From: Sugiyamaella lignohabitans
Lineage: Eukaryota > Ascomycota > Dipodascomycetes > Dipodascales > Trichomonascaceae
Reading direction: 5' to 3'
DNA length: 64,000 nt
Assembly: GCF_001640025.1 (NCBI RefSeq)
Contig: NC_031672.1
Span: 2,604,001-2,668,000, forward strand
Part shown: positions 1 through 10,006 of the stretch, piece by piece
How the letters are laid out: each line of letters opens with the position of its first letter
Position numbering within the stretch: position 1 is the first letter of the stretch
The notes under the pieces: model-generated
What the model saw: the letters and a program-made list of their open reading frames with translations, nothing else
Told to the model about the DNA's origin: nothing
Databases searched by the model: none
Program-made: the position numbers and the translations under genes

Positions 1-418
1 TTGAGGCCCGGATTTCGATAGTCGTTGTTTAACTGACGAGGAATACGCAGTCCAAGCCACGCCTCGTTGCTGAGTTTTCTATTATTGAGTTCTTGGAACT
101 AAGCGTTGTGTTCTCTCTGTTAGGTAATACACACAAGCGACAAAAAGATAAAAACATCATCTTGAAGCCTGTTAATCCAGAGCAATACATTATTTATCAT
201 CCATTATTTGATTTATAGACCACACCGATCGGCTAGCGGTTTGAAAGGTTCGTGACCGACCGTGATATTGCTCAGGAGGTTCAACTGTATTCAAAGTTTT
301 TTTTGTCATACTGTAAACGACATCGATATCAGCATCGAAATTGCATTGAATTCAAACATAAATTTGCATCACAACTGAGAAAAGGTTTAAAAGATAGCTT
401 GTTAAAGGTAGCTCGAAT
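1..418. other. Upstream region of RSP5, no gene seen
   Basis: No convincing coding sequence is visible on either strand. It ends at the ATG of RSP5 exon 1 and presumably holds that gene's promoter and 5' leader. A short T-run lies near 298-304. No TATA box could be assigned with confidence. Confidence 0.5.
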
Positions 419-3400
419 ATGACCACGAAACTCCGAGTGACAGGTAAGTAGTATTCGGCCATAATGGAAGGAGGCCATATCTAGTTTGAACCGTCGGCAA
501 CATTGCTGTAGCTTGGGTGGTGTAAATCGCAGGTGTGACAATTAGAAACTAGGGACTGAAGGAATAGTGGATGTATCGGAAAATAATCGTGGTCTGATAA
601 TTGGCTGTTAAGTTGAAGTGGCAGCTCAAACTACAATGGTGCCATAATAGGGACTGAAAAGCAGTGGCATTGCCAGTTCTGCTGATAATGGTTGGTCTTT
701 GAACTTATATCATGATATGATTGAATTAAATTCGTCTCAGGAAAGGGACGAGACGAAACGACTAATTTTGGAATGGCAGCACGGAGGTACAGATATTTGA
801 CCGAACTCTTCCGTACAGCCACAACACCTCGTACTACATCACCTGCTACAATTAACGCTACAACTCATGCTAGAGTGTCTGCCCAATTCCTGCTCCCGGG
901 AATAAAACTCTGATCGGACTCCCGACGTTGCTCGCGAAGCGAGCACAACGGGTCTGGGCGGAGCCCAGCCGCCGGAGGCAGATGCACCAAAAAGCCCTAT
1001 TGAATCTTTGAAAACAGAACACTAACACAATCATAGTAATTGCAGCCGATGCGCTGTACAAGCGAGACCTGTTGCGGTTGCCAGACCCGTTTGCAGTGAT
1101 TACGGTAGACGGAGGACAAACGAAGTCGACGTCTGTTATTAAGAAGACATTGAACCCGTACTGGAATGAGTCGTTTGATGTGGATGTCACGCCGAGATCT
1201 ATTTTGGCCATTCAGATTTTTGACCAGAAGAAGTTTAAGAAGAAAGACCAGGGCTTCCTGGGAGTGATCAATATCTTGATTTCTGATGTCATTGATTTGA
1301 GTGTAGGTGGCGATGAGATGTTGACCCGTGATCTCAGGAAGTCTAATGACAACTTGGTGGTCAATGGAAAGTTGATTGTAAATCTGACAACCAATCTTAG
1401 CACACCAATTGGACGAAGTGGTGCTGGAGCCGGTAGTGCTTCTGCTGGAGCAAGTTCCACTCGTGGATCGATTGGCAATGGATCTGCTGGACCAAGTGCG
1501 CTATCGATTAATGGTACAGGTGGTCATTCACGATCGAATTCTGAGTTTGGATCGAATGGTGTTGGCAGCGGTTCGACGCCTATCGGTTCTCCAGTAGCTA
1601 GTTTAACTGGACCGGGAGCAGCTTCAGTTGGTGGAGGTACTGGGCCATCAGCTGCAGCTCCAGCCAGCGCAGTTGGTGCTGCAAATGGCGCAGCATCGAC
1701 TGGTGGTTCGGGAGCAGCACGAACCCAATTGTCATCGTTTGAAGACCAATTTGGACGACTACCAAGCGGCTGGGAACGTAGAACTGATAATCTCGGACGA
1801 ACATATTATGTGGATCACAACACCCGTACTACGACTTGGACTCGTCCATCGTCCAACTTATCAGAGACAGAGCAAGCTCAACAAAGAGTTGACCGACAAA
1901 ACACAACTGATTTGGAGCGACAGCGTCATCAGAACAGAACATTGCCTGAAGATCCAAGTCGTGGTACCTCGCCGCGACCAACTGGTCCTGGTGTAGTGCC
2001 TGGCGGTGTTGCAGCAAATGTTGCGGCAGGAGCGGGTGGTGGAGATGGCCAAGCTTCTACGACGGGGGCTGCTTCCTCTGGTGCTAATGCTGTGCAAATG
2101 ATGAATGCTGGTGCGACCACAGCCGGTCTTGGTGAACTTCCATCTGGTTGGGAACAGAGATTTACTCCTGAAGGACGGCCATATTTTGTGGACCACAACA
2201 CACGTACTACGACGTGGGTGGATCCCAGAAGACAACAGTATATCCGCATGTATGGACCAAACGCCAACAACACAACTATTCAACAACAACCAGTATCTCA
2301 GTTGGGTCCATTACCGAGTGGATGGGAAATGAGATTAACAAACACCGCCAGAGTATATTTTGTGGATCATAATACGAAAACAACTACATGGGACGACCCA
2401 AGGTTACCATCGAGTCTGGATCAGAACGTGCCTCAATATAAGCGAGACTTCCGAAGAAAGTTAATCTATTTCCGATCACAACCAGGCTTGCGCATTCTCC
2501 CCGGTCAATGTCATGTAAAGGTTCGCCGTGACCACATCTTCGAAGATTCATACCAAGAGATTATGAGACAATCGCCACAAGACCTGAAAAAGAGACTAAT
2601 GATCAAGTTTGACGGTGAAGAGGGTCTTGACTATGGTGGAGTTTCAAGAGAATTCTTCTTCTTATTATCACACGAAATGTTCAACCCATTCTACTGTCTA
2701 TTCGAATATTCTGCCCACGATAACTATACATTACAAATCAACCCACATTCTGGCATCAACCCCGAGCATCTCAACTATTTCAAATTTATAGGCCGTGTGG
2801 TGGGTCTTGCTGTGTTCCATAGACGATTCCTTGATGCATTTTTTATTGGTGCCTTTTACAAGATGATTCTGCGTAAGCGGGTTGTTTTAGAGGATATGGA
2901 GGGTGTCGATGCTGAATTCTACCGTAATCTAGAGTGGATGCTTGATCACGACATTACCGATGTACTTGATCTTACGTTTTCGATCGAAGATGACCAGTTT
3001 GGAGAAATCGTCACCGTAGACTTGAAACCTAATGGTCGTAACTTGGAGGTTACAAATGACAACAAACTGGAATATGTCGAGGCTGTGACCGAATGGAAGA
3101 TTTCCAAGAGAGTCGAGGAACAGTTCCAAGCATTTGTAACCGGTTTCAACGAGCTTATTCCACAGGATCTTGTTAATGTGTTTGATGAACGAGAGCTTGA
3201 GCTGTTGATCGGTGGTATTGCTGAGATCGATGTTGACGACTGGAAGAAGCACACTGATTATAGAGGATACAGTGAAAGCGATGAGGTTGTGCAATGGTTT
3301 TGGAAATGTGTCCGTTCATGGGATTCGGAACAGAAATCGAGATTGTTGCAGTTTACCACTGGTACATCACGTATTCCTGTCAACGGATTCAAGGATCTTC

Positions 3401-3576
3401 AAGGTTCAGATGGTCCTCGTAGATTCACCATTGAAAAAGCCGGTGAAGCAGGCCATCTTCCTAAGTCACACACCTGTTTCAATAGAGTCGACCTTCCTCC
3501 ATACAAAGACTACGAATCTTTGGTTCAGAAGCTTGGTTTGGCTGTCGAGGAAACTGTAGGCTTTGGCCAGGAGTAG
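419..3576 (+). CDS. RSP5: NEDD4-family HECT E3 ubiquitin ligase Rsp5
   Basis: E3 ligase that ubiquitinates membrane cargo and many other substrates through PY-motif binding. Exons 419-443 and 1037-3576 (854 aa); the 593-nt intron has donor GTAAGT at 444, branch CACTAAC at 1020-1026 and acceptor TAG at 1036. This acceptor restores the start of the C2 domain ([19 protein letters not shown]); a second AG at 1045 would delete three residues. Domains in order: C2 (about 1-125), a long Gly/Ser/Ala-rich linker, three WW domains (about 251, 375 and 433, each LPSGWE...), and a HECT domain from about 480 to the end. Catalytic Cys is residue 822 ([11 protein letters not shown]), 32 residues from the C terminus, the same spacing as in S. 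cerevisiae. The Gly/Ser/Ala linker looks expanded relative to the 809-aa yeast protein. Identification is very secure; the exon 1 junction is inferred. Confidence 0.96.
926..981. repeat. GC-rich triple-hairpin element inside the RSP5 intron
   Basis: Three back-to-back inverted repeats with trinucleotide loops: CGTT-GCTCGC/GCGAGC-(ac)-AACG around GAA (926-950), CTGGGC/GCCCAG around GGA (954-968), and GCC/GGC around GGA (971-979). This block is far more GC-rich than the surrounding intron. It resembles a short palindromic mobile or regulatory element; no second copy was noticed in this window. Confidence 0.6.
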
Positions 3577-4569
3577 TAGAATTGGCCCCCAACTTTTTTT
3601 TTTTACATTGTACACTCATTGTTTCCTAATTGTATCTAAGTTCAAACCTGTAACTTGAGTCGTTTATTTTCTGTTTGCCTATTTTCCGAACGCAAATGCT
3701 ACATACATACTTTACTCGGGTATCTGATTTAGTATGTGGCATTTCATTCATTTATTCAGCTCAGATCTGGGGTCCGATTCAAATTGTTCGATTGTACTCG
3801 GATCTTGAAATCGGGTCTCCTGATTCCCATTCCAAATTGCAATTTTTTCTTTTGCTTTCCTATACTATTATACTAAGTTATTATGCTATTAAATTATTTT
3901 CATAACCTCTCCTTCTTTTCAGATCATGTGCATTCGGCAGGCCGATCTTATATGCATCCTAGATATAAAAGAGAAATCGGTTCGGAGTCCTATAAAAAGA
4001 TTTCATATGCACAGGTCTATGACTAGTAGATAAACGGAAGTTTGATACACCCCACAATGCTTATCGGTTTAAGTTTAACGGTGACGCAGACAAAAAGGAC
4101 CCGAGTGCAGAGATCGCTTGAAATCTACTCGGGGCCTGTGTCTCGTGTAATGATTTATCCGAGGACACTGTCCATCGACACAAGACACTTCAAGCAAGCA
4201 TATGTCCCGTTTATCTAGCCAACCAGGATGTTTAGATCAGATTCTGAGACAAATGCAACCTCGACTCTCTTGTAAATTTAACAGAGTGCTACCGGATTGG
4301 GAAGTGGGTGTAGATAAGCTAGTTTCTGTCCGAGGCGGCTGTTTGTCAAAGTTAATTAAAGATAACAGTAGCTGCAGGTCACGTGTGATTATTGGAGGAC
4401 ATTTTGACCTGGGTCTATCGGACACTCCTGATACGAAAGGGGACTGAGTCGTTTTGTTTCAGGTTATTTTTTCATGATTGTATTTCTTTCAGTTGTCGAT
4501 AATTTTTCTTGTTAAGCATCTGAACTGAAAAGCTTTCGGGGAAAACACTGAAGTTATAAAATTAAAACT
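3577..4569. other. Intergenic region between RSP5 and the MFS gene
   Basis: A T-run after the RSP5 stop (about 3593-3603) may belong to its 3' end. Two TATA-like TATAAAA motifs occur near 3964 and 3991, and a CACGTG E-box sits at 4380-4385, about 190 bp before the transporter start. An 81-codon open frame from an ATG at 4202 has no recognisable homology and is not called as a gene. Confidence 0.5.
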
Positions 4570-6360
4570 ATGCCAGCTGAGGAGGAATCAAGCCAACTTC
4601 TTGGCAAGAAGACTGATGAGCGTGTATCCTATAATACTATCAGCGCAAGTTCCAGTAGTGCGAATTTGAGTGGTGGCGAGTCTTCTTCAAGTTCGACTGT
4701 CAATGAGAATGTAGATACTGGAAAGCCTCCAATTTCTGGACTACGATTTGTAGTGGTGTGCTTATCGCTTTACTTTGGAGTGTTTGTAGCAGCTTTAGAT
4801 GGTACTGTGGTTACCTCGCTGTTGAGTCACATCGCATCCGACTTGAATGAATTGCCGAGAATTTCCTGGATTGCTACGGGATACCTTGTAGCTTGTGCTG
4901 CTTTCCAACCTCTTTATGGCAAACTGTCCGATATCTTTGGAAGAAAAGATGTTCTCATGTTCTGTAACATTGCATTTGGCGCTGGCTGCCTGATGTGTGG
5001 ATACTCCAATTCTTTTGTTTCTCTTGTATTGGGCAGAATCATCTCTGGTGTAGGCGGTGGTGGTATGCTTTCGTTGTCTACAATTGCTCTCAGTGACCTT
5101 GTATCATTAAGACAGAGAGGAGTTTATCAGGGATTTGGTAATATTGCTTTTGGCATTGGAGCTGGAGTTGGCGGTATTTTTGGTGGTATCGTCACCTCCA
5201 GATATGGATGGCGGATGGCCTTCAACTCACAAGTGCCTGCCGTTCTGATTTCCTCCTTGTTGGTGGCTGTATTCACACCCCAGACAAGACCTACCACCAA
5301 TGAATTGGTTCCTGTTCAAGAGGGATCGGCTATTGAAGATGCCTATGAAACTGAACATCACATATCAGCCAATACTGAATCCCACAATGTGAAGTATGTT
5401 AAAAAGAACAACCTTTCCAGAGTGGATTTTTCAGGTTCTTTTACTCTTGTGTCTAGTTTGATCTTCCTGATGCTTGCAATTTCAACCGGCGGGAGACAGT
5501 TCCCTTGGACTCATCCTTTCATTGTCGGATGTTTTGCAACCGCCTTTTTCTTTGTTGGACTATTTGTTTATATTGAATTGAAGGTTGCAAAGGAACCTGT
5601 CCTCCCCTTACAACTGTTTACCCATCGAACAATCGTGGCTTCTGCTACCACGAACATGTTTATGACCATGAGTGTATACGGAGTTCTGTTTTTCGTACCT
5701 GTATGTCTTACATCAGTATATGACATGAACCCAACTCAAGTTGGTCAGCGACTTATATCTAATTTTGTTGGTGTGGCCCTCGGTTCTTTTGGTGCTGGTC
5801 TCTATATGAAATCCACTGGTAAATATTACACTCTTGGAATATTGGCTCCCCTTCTTTATATTGTTGGAATCACAGTTATCTGTTTACCCAGTTTCCTGTC
5901 TGTTACTTTATGGCAACATGTTTCTCTATTTATTAACGGTACTGGCTATGCTGCTATGTTAACGGTAACCCTCCTAGCATTGATTGCTGCAGTGCCACAT
6001 GAGTTTCAGGCCGTAACAACATCAATCCAGTATGCCTTCCGAGGCATAGGGTCTACTTTGGGTGTATCTATTGCTTCATCCATTTTCCAGAACACTCTCG
6101 CATCACAATTACGAACCAGTGTTACCGGACCTGATGCTGAACAAGTTATTCAGCGGGTCCTTGGATCGGTTGAGGAAATCCGAAAGATTCCTATTGAATA
6201 TCAGCCGGCGGTCATTGCCTCTTATAACAGCGCATGCATAGCTGTCTTTGTCACGTCGCTGGTTTTAGCTGTCGTTGGCACCATCACCTCTGCTCTCATG
6301 GAAGAGCATGAATTGCATAGTAACATAAATAGAGACGAAGAACCTCAAGTTGAGGTTTAA
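4570..6360 (+). CDS. MFS transporter, DHA2 / vacuolar basic amino acid type (VBA/Fnx-like)
   Basis: A 596-aa multi-spanning membrane protein. The cytosolic N-terminus (about 1-55) is Ser-rich; transmembrane segments begin at FVVVCLSLYFGVFVAALDG. MFS motif A is present as GKLSDIFGRK after TM2, a glycine-rich motif-C-like segment (GIGAGVGGIFGG) follows, and the pattern of hydrophobic segments fits 14 TMs (DHA2 drug:H+ antiporter arrangement). A hydrophilic loop in the middle (about residues 238-285) separates the halves. Closest in feel to fungal Vba1/2 and S. pombe Fnx1/2, which move basic amino acids into the vacuole; drug export remains possible because substrates cannot be read from sequence. 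ATG at 4570 precedes a continuous frame. A CACGTG site lies upstream. Confidence 0.85.
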   Translation: MPAEEESSQLLGKKTDERVSYNTISASSSSANLSGGESSSSSTVNENVDTGKPPISGLRFVVVCLSLYFGVFVAALDGTVVTSLLSHIASDLNELPRISWIATGYLVACAAFQPLYGKLSDIFGRKDVLMFCNIAFGAGCLMCGYSNSFVSLVLGRIISGVGGGGMLSLSTIALSDLVSLRQRGVYQGFGNIAFGIGAGVGGIFGGIVTSRYGWRMAFNSQVPAVLISSLLVAVFTPQTRPTTNELVPVQEGSAIEDAYETEHHISANTESHNVKYVKKNNLSRVDFSGSFTLVSSLIFLMLAISTGGRQFPWTHPFIVGCFATAFFFVGLFVYIELKVAKEPVLPLQLFTHRTIVASATTNMFMTMSVYGVLFFVPVCLTSVYDMNPTQVGQRLISNFVGVALGSFGAGLYMKSTGKYYTLGILAPLLYIVGITVICLPSFLSVTLWQHVSLFINGTGYAAMLTVTLLALIAAVPHEFQAVTTSIQYAFRGIGSTLGVSIASSIFQNTLASQLRTSVTGPDAEQVIQRVLGSVEEIRKIPIEYQPAVIASYNSACIAVFVTSLVLAVVGTITSALMEEHELHSNINRDEEPQVEV

Positions 6361-6617
6361 TGTACTTCAATATATTCAAAGTGTACAATATCTCTATATA
6401 TTTGCTTAACAGTGGATACCTTAGGTGCCCCAGTGGGGTCTCGCTGGGATTGCTGTTGTCCACAAGTTGGCTAATACTTTTTAACGACGCAGGCTGATGC
6501 TTTCCGACAGTATCAGAAGAACAACTTAAATCACCGGAAAATGGGACCCTAAGTCTATATGCTCTCAAAGAAGAACTTTCCTTCTAACCGGATCGCAAAA
6601 AGCTTAGAATCAGGGTT

Positions 6618-7067
6618 CAATTAGTGGGACCGATTAAACACGCAGACTAATTTTGTAGCACCAAGTAATAGTCTTCCGGAAGACATGGTCGCATAATATA
6701 TTGCCAGTAACCTCGGCGTAACTTATAATGACACATCGGGAGTATACACTATGAATGAGGTTACTAGTGATACCCTTACATATAACTTCTCTGGGGCCAT
6801 TGGTTACCGTTACAGGTCCAGAACTCACTATATCAACTGGTTTATTTGGTTACAGTAACAGCAAACCATGTTCTCTCTATTTTACCCAACAGCAATTCTA
6901 ATGGCTACAACATCTTGGGTGACGGCTTTTTAAGAAGTGCTTAAATCGTTTTTGATTTAGATAATCAACAAGTCTCAATTACGCAAGCTAGTTGGGATAG
7001 CGAAAGCTCAAACATTCAAGTAATTACCGATAACGTCCCAGGTGCAGTCACTGCCCCCAATATCTAG
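6618..7067 (+). pseudogene. Decayed yapsin/candidapepsin-like aspartyl protease (C-terminal half)
   Basis: Conceptual translation in shifting frames gives the C-terminal lobe of a fungal secreted or GPI-type aspartyl protease: a degraded second active-site DSGT (ATT AGT GGG ACC near 6619-6631, so Asp reads as Ile), a segment like LPEDMVA-stop-YIASNLG, then GPELTISTGLFGYS after a frameshift, and after another frameshift NILGDGFLRSA-stop-IVFDLDN and VITDNVPGAVTAPNI followed by TAG at 7065-7067. The in-frame TAA at 6942-6944 replaces the tyrosine expected in RSAYVVFDL. At least two frameshifts and two internal stops show that it is non-functional. The N-terminal lobe was not recognised in 6361-6617, which may hold more decayed remnants. 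Family assignment is strong. Confidence 0.85.
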
Positions 7068-7309
7068 TTAATATGACAAATCGGTGTCGTTTCTCTTTCT
7101 CACCAGTTTTCAACGGCATTTCATAAGCGGCGTTTCTCAAACTTTATATATTATATGAATTAAGTTTAAATGAGGAAGAAACTGGATATATCTGCTACCT
7201 CATGGAAATCTATGATATTGCCAGTCTACTATAAGTTAAAAGCTACAACATCAGAAACTCATATTGTTATTAAAATATTAACTACTCTCGCAGAACAATA
7301 ACTATGTGA

Positions 7310-7765
7310 TTATTTGTACTTCTCGATCAAAGTATTAGCCAACTTGATATACCTAATTTGTTAGAAAACATTGTTGCACCCCAAAACATGAAAGAACATC
7401 CATCGCGACCAGACTTACTCTTCTTCAGCTTCTTCTTGAGTTTGACCCTTAAGGTCCTCCCAAGCTTGCCACTTGTATTTGCCCTTGAAGTCAAAAACGT
7501 TTGGCTTAGGAGTGTTGTTATCACCAATGGTAGCCTGTTTGTACAGACCGTAAAGCTTAACTTGTTAGTCAATTGAGCCTAATGGTACCCACATCGAGTG
7601 AAATGAATCACGAACACAACTTACTTGAAGTAACTCGTCGTCAGAAGGACGGTTGGGCAACTTTTGGATAGCGTCAGCCTGGACAAATGTTAGTGGGAAA
7701 AAATCTTAATATCCACAGCTTCAAGTGGATGCACTTACAGCGTCAAGGAAAGCGGCGGAAGGCAT
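7310..7765 (-). CDS. ACB1: Acyl-CoA-binding protein (four exons)
   Basis: Cytosolic 86-aa carrier of long-chain acyl-CoA esters. On the minus strand the exons are 7739-7765, 7625-7678, 7419-7555 and 7310-7352, separated by introns of 60, 69 and 66 nt. All donors are GTAAGT, and branch motifs CACTAAC, GACTAAC and TCTAAC sit 7-10 nt from the acceptors. The spliced protein starts MPSAAFLDAADAIQKLP and contains the ACBP signature LYGLYKQATIGDNN, the acyl-CoA-binding YKWQAWEDLKG, and a C-terminal helix ending LANTLIEKYK. Length and all key residues (Tyr, Lys and Trp of the binding site) match the yeast 87-aa protein. Three introns in so small a gene are unusual for a budding yeast. No single exon makes an obvious gene call, so it is easily missed. 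Confidence 0.95.
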
Positions 7766-8213
7766 TGTTCGATAATTGATATAGTTCTCTTAAATGGATC
7801 AATAACTGTTACGTTTATGAAAGGGGGTGATCTAGAATATGGCGTGCTGTCGTGACTATGCGCGCACGCGGTCTGCATCTGTTGAGCTTGATCGGTGGGT
7901 TACAATGTCAACCCCTATCTGATTTTGTTTAAATATGATACCGTAAAAATATTGTGAAGTCGAGAACAATGGACAATATCATGTAAATAATTTAATATTA
8001 CTACTTGATACAGAGATACGTATATCTGGCGCGTTAGTTTCGTTTCTAAGGCTTGTTTTCAACAATTGTCATAGGTTTGCCCAAGGAACTTTGTATAAAT
8101 CTGCCTTCTTACTAATAATCTTGTTCTAATTATTAATGTAAATCAAAAACTTCCAATTATTTATTTATATATATTCAGGAAGCCCACTTCCTTATTTACC
8201 TGATTGCCACGCT
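7766..8213. other. Intergenic region upstream of ACB1
   Basis: AT-rich sequence containing the presumed ACB1 promoter and the flank of the downstream LINE insertion. No coding sequence, RNA gene or clear repeat was recognised. Confidence 0.45.
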
Positions 8214-8220
8214 GATGGGG

Positions 8221-8249
8221 ATAATAATAATAATAATAATAATAATAAT
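8221..8249. repeat. (TAA)n microsatellite, probable LINE 3' tail
   Basis: About ten TAA units on the plus strand, reading as TTA repeats on the LINE sense strand. It lies about 260 nt beyond the LINE stop codon, where a triplet-repeat tail would be expected. Confidence 0.8.
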
Positions 8250-9880
8250 CAATATTAAAGTCCTAACACAATTATACAACAACATTAAAATATTACTATA
8301 CTCTCATATGATAGTAGGACTACTCTACTATTGGCCCCCTACGGGCTATACCTTCGTGTTGGTTTCAACATGTGCGCTAGATAGGCCGGATTCCCCAGAA
8401 CCTCCCTTTCCGAGCAGTGGAAAACCTGAACACCTTTGAGTAACCTTAGTATTTACTCCAGTGGTCAGGGGAAACCGCTGCTAGCTAATTCTCCTCAGAG
8501 AACGTGCTATCTTAGCTTAAAAGTGACGGATTCGCCTTAAGGAAGGAGGCGACCGCTTTGAGACCCTTTCGGGTATCAAGAAGAGATGGTAGATCCAGTT
8601 CGCGGGATGCGTCGCGGAGGATCGGTCGATGTTGTTCAGTAAGTGGACAGTCTCGGAGGATATGCTCCACCGTTTCTTCAACTCCACATCGGCAATCATA
8701 TCTACGATTACTGATTCGAAATCTCTGAAAGAACGAGCCCATAGCACCCATACCCGTTCTTAACTGAACCAACTTGCTTAGCTCTCCTCGCGGACTTTCA
8801 TAAAGAAAAGGTCGCAGTGCATTCGCGTGCTTTGTAGAGTAGAGCCGGGGAGCTGTGAAGGACCGGTAAAAAGCTCCTTTCGGCGACTGAGTGTACTCTA
8901 TCTCCCATTTTTGGTTGCATTGTGATTTAATTTCCTTGCGTATAGATTTCTTCTGGCTGCTTGCCTTAGATATGGCTTCACTGTCTCTGGAAGCCCAGGG
9001 GGGTTTCCAAAGTCTGTACCTGTCCTTTTTGATGTCCGTAACTTCAACTGTCCTATACAATTCATCCAATCGGTCACCCAACATGGTTCCAGAATATAGC
9101 TTTCTAGCTCGAATACGGTGGGGGTTATACCTATGAAGGTCACGATGGAGTCGTACTAAATAATATTGTTCAGTTTCCAGCATTCTATGCTCAACAGGGG
9201 GGATTTCCGCGTCTCGGTGAAGGCTGACGATGGCCGTTGGTTTGTAGGCCCCTAAGATACTTCGGAGAGCTGCATTTTGGATCCTTTGGAAAGCATCCTT
9301 TAATCCTTTTCTGATTCGATTGTACCAAATTGGACTGGCATACTCGAGTATAGACCTAACACAGCTTTTGTAGAGGCATCTCATGGTAGCGCCAGTTACT
9401 CCTCGAGTAACTCCTCCCAAGCGACGAATGACATTTAACGCTGACTGGCCTTTGTTGATTACTGATTTAGCGTGCTCTTCGAACTTAAGTTGGCGGTCTA
9501 TAATGACTCCTAATAACTTTAGGGAGCTAGTTGCTTGAATTCTCTCCCCCGTGGGGAGTATGAGCAGCCTACACCCCTTTGGAGTTACACGTTTTGCAAT
9601 GTGCATGAATCCCAGCTTCTCGCCGTAGTCAATGAACGCATGTGCTGAAGTTGCCCATTCATGGCACTCTGATGGGGAAAGTTGGGGTTTACATGGTCCA
9701 ATGCATTTAGAGAGCCAGTCATATGGCCCACCTATCTTTACATTTACGAACCACGTTTCATACGACTTATTTGAGAAGAACCATAGTCGGGGAAACGACT
9801 CTGAGGAGAATTTCAGCATTTTTTGCGGTCCAAGTAAAATAGTACCAGTAGGTTGCAGTAGGACCCGAAATTTAATTTTT
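8221..9880 (-). mobile_element. 5'-truncated non-LTR retrotransposon (LINE) fragment
   Basis: An open frame of 435 codons (8512-9819, extendable without a stop almost to the 5S gene) encodes the C-terminal part of a LINE ORF2. LKLLGVIIDRQLKFEEHAKS and YKSCVRSILEYASPIW are typical of the region after the RT catalytic box, and CRCGVEETVEHILRDC (CxC-x7-H-x4-C) is the terminal Cys/His motif of jockey/Tad/I-like elements. The endonuclease and a recognisable catalytic YxDD box are missing, so it is a dead-on-arrival 5' truncation. The sense 3' end lies at low coordinates: a 3' UTR with a GCCC/GGGC stem (8334-8346), then a triplet tail seen on the plus strand as (TAA)n at 8221-8249. The intact frame suggests recent insertion. 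The exact 5' junction and any target-site duplication could not be fixed by eye. Confidence 0.85.
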
Positions 9881-9881
9881 C

Positions 9882-10001
9882 AGTTACGGCCATATCTAGA
9901 GTAAAATAAGATTTCCCGTCCGATCAATCATATTCAAGCCTCTAAGAGCCTTGATCAGTAATGCCGTGGGAGACCAGGCGTGAACAGAAGGTGCTGTAAT
10001 T
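9882..10001 (+). rRNA. 5S ribosomal RNA, isolated gene
   Basis: About 120 nt matching eukaryotic 5S: ACGGCCATATCTA near the 5' end, TTTCCCGTCCGATCA, the internal A-box segment CAAGCCTCTAAGAGCC, the C-box-like GGGAGACCAGGCGTGAA, and GGTGCTGTAA at the 3' end. The terminal stem pairs completely (AGTTACGGC with GCTGTAATT, two G-U pairs). Helix II has changed relative to S. cerevisiae on both strands (CTAGAG with CTCTAAG instead of CTACCAG with CTGGTAAG), a compensatory change arguing for a functional RNA. A seven-T run at 10000-10006 is a Pol III terminator. It lies alone between a LINE fragment and PRI1, the dispersed arrangement known from Yarrowia-type yeasts. Confidence 0.93.
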
Positions 10002-10006
10002 TTTTT
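10000..10006 (+). terminator. RNA polymerase III terminator of the 5S gene
   Basis: Run of seven T residues directly at the end of the 5S terminal stem; a second T-run follows at about 10011-10016 and could act as a backup. Confidence 0.8.

Noticed and set aside
1037..1045. Use of the second AG (1045) as the RSP5 acceptor
   Set aside because: The first AG at 1036 keeps frame and restores conserved C2 residues [11 protein letters not shown], and its branch distance (10 nt) fits the other introns.
4202..4447. 81-codon open frame upstream of the MFS gene, with TATA-like motifs before it
   Set aside because: No recognisable family, motif or codon pattern; most likely chance or a leader region.
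6600..6640. Possible tRNA B-box (GGTTCAATTAG)
   Set aside because: It is part of the protease pseudogene and has no tRNA fold.
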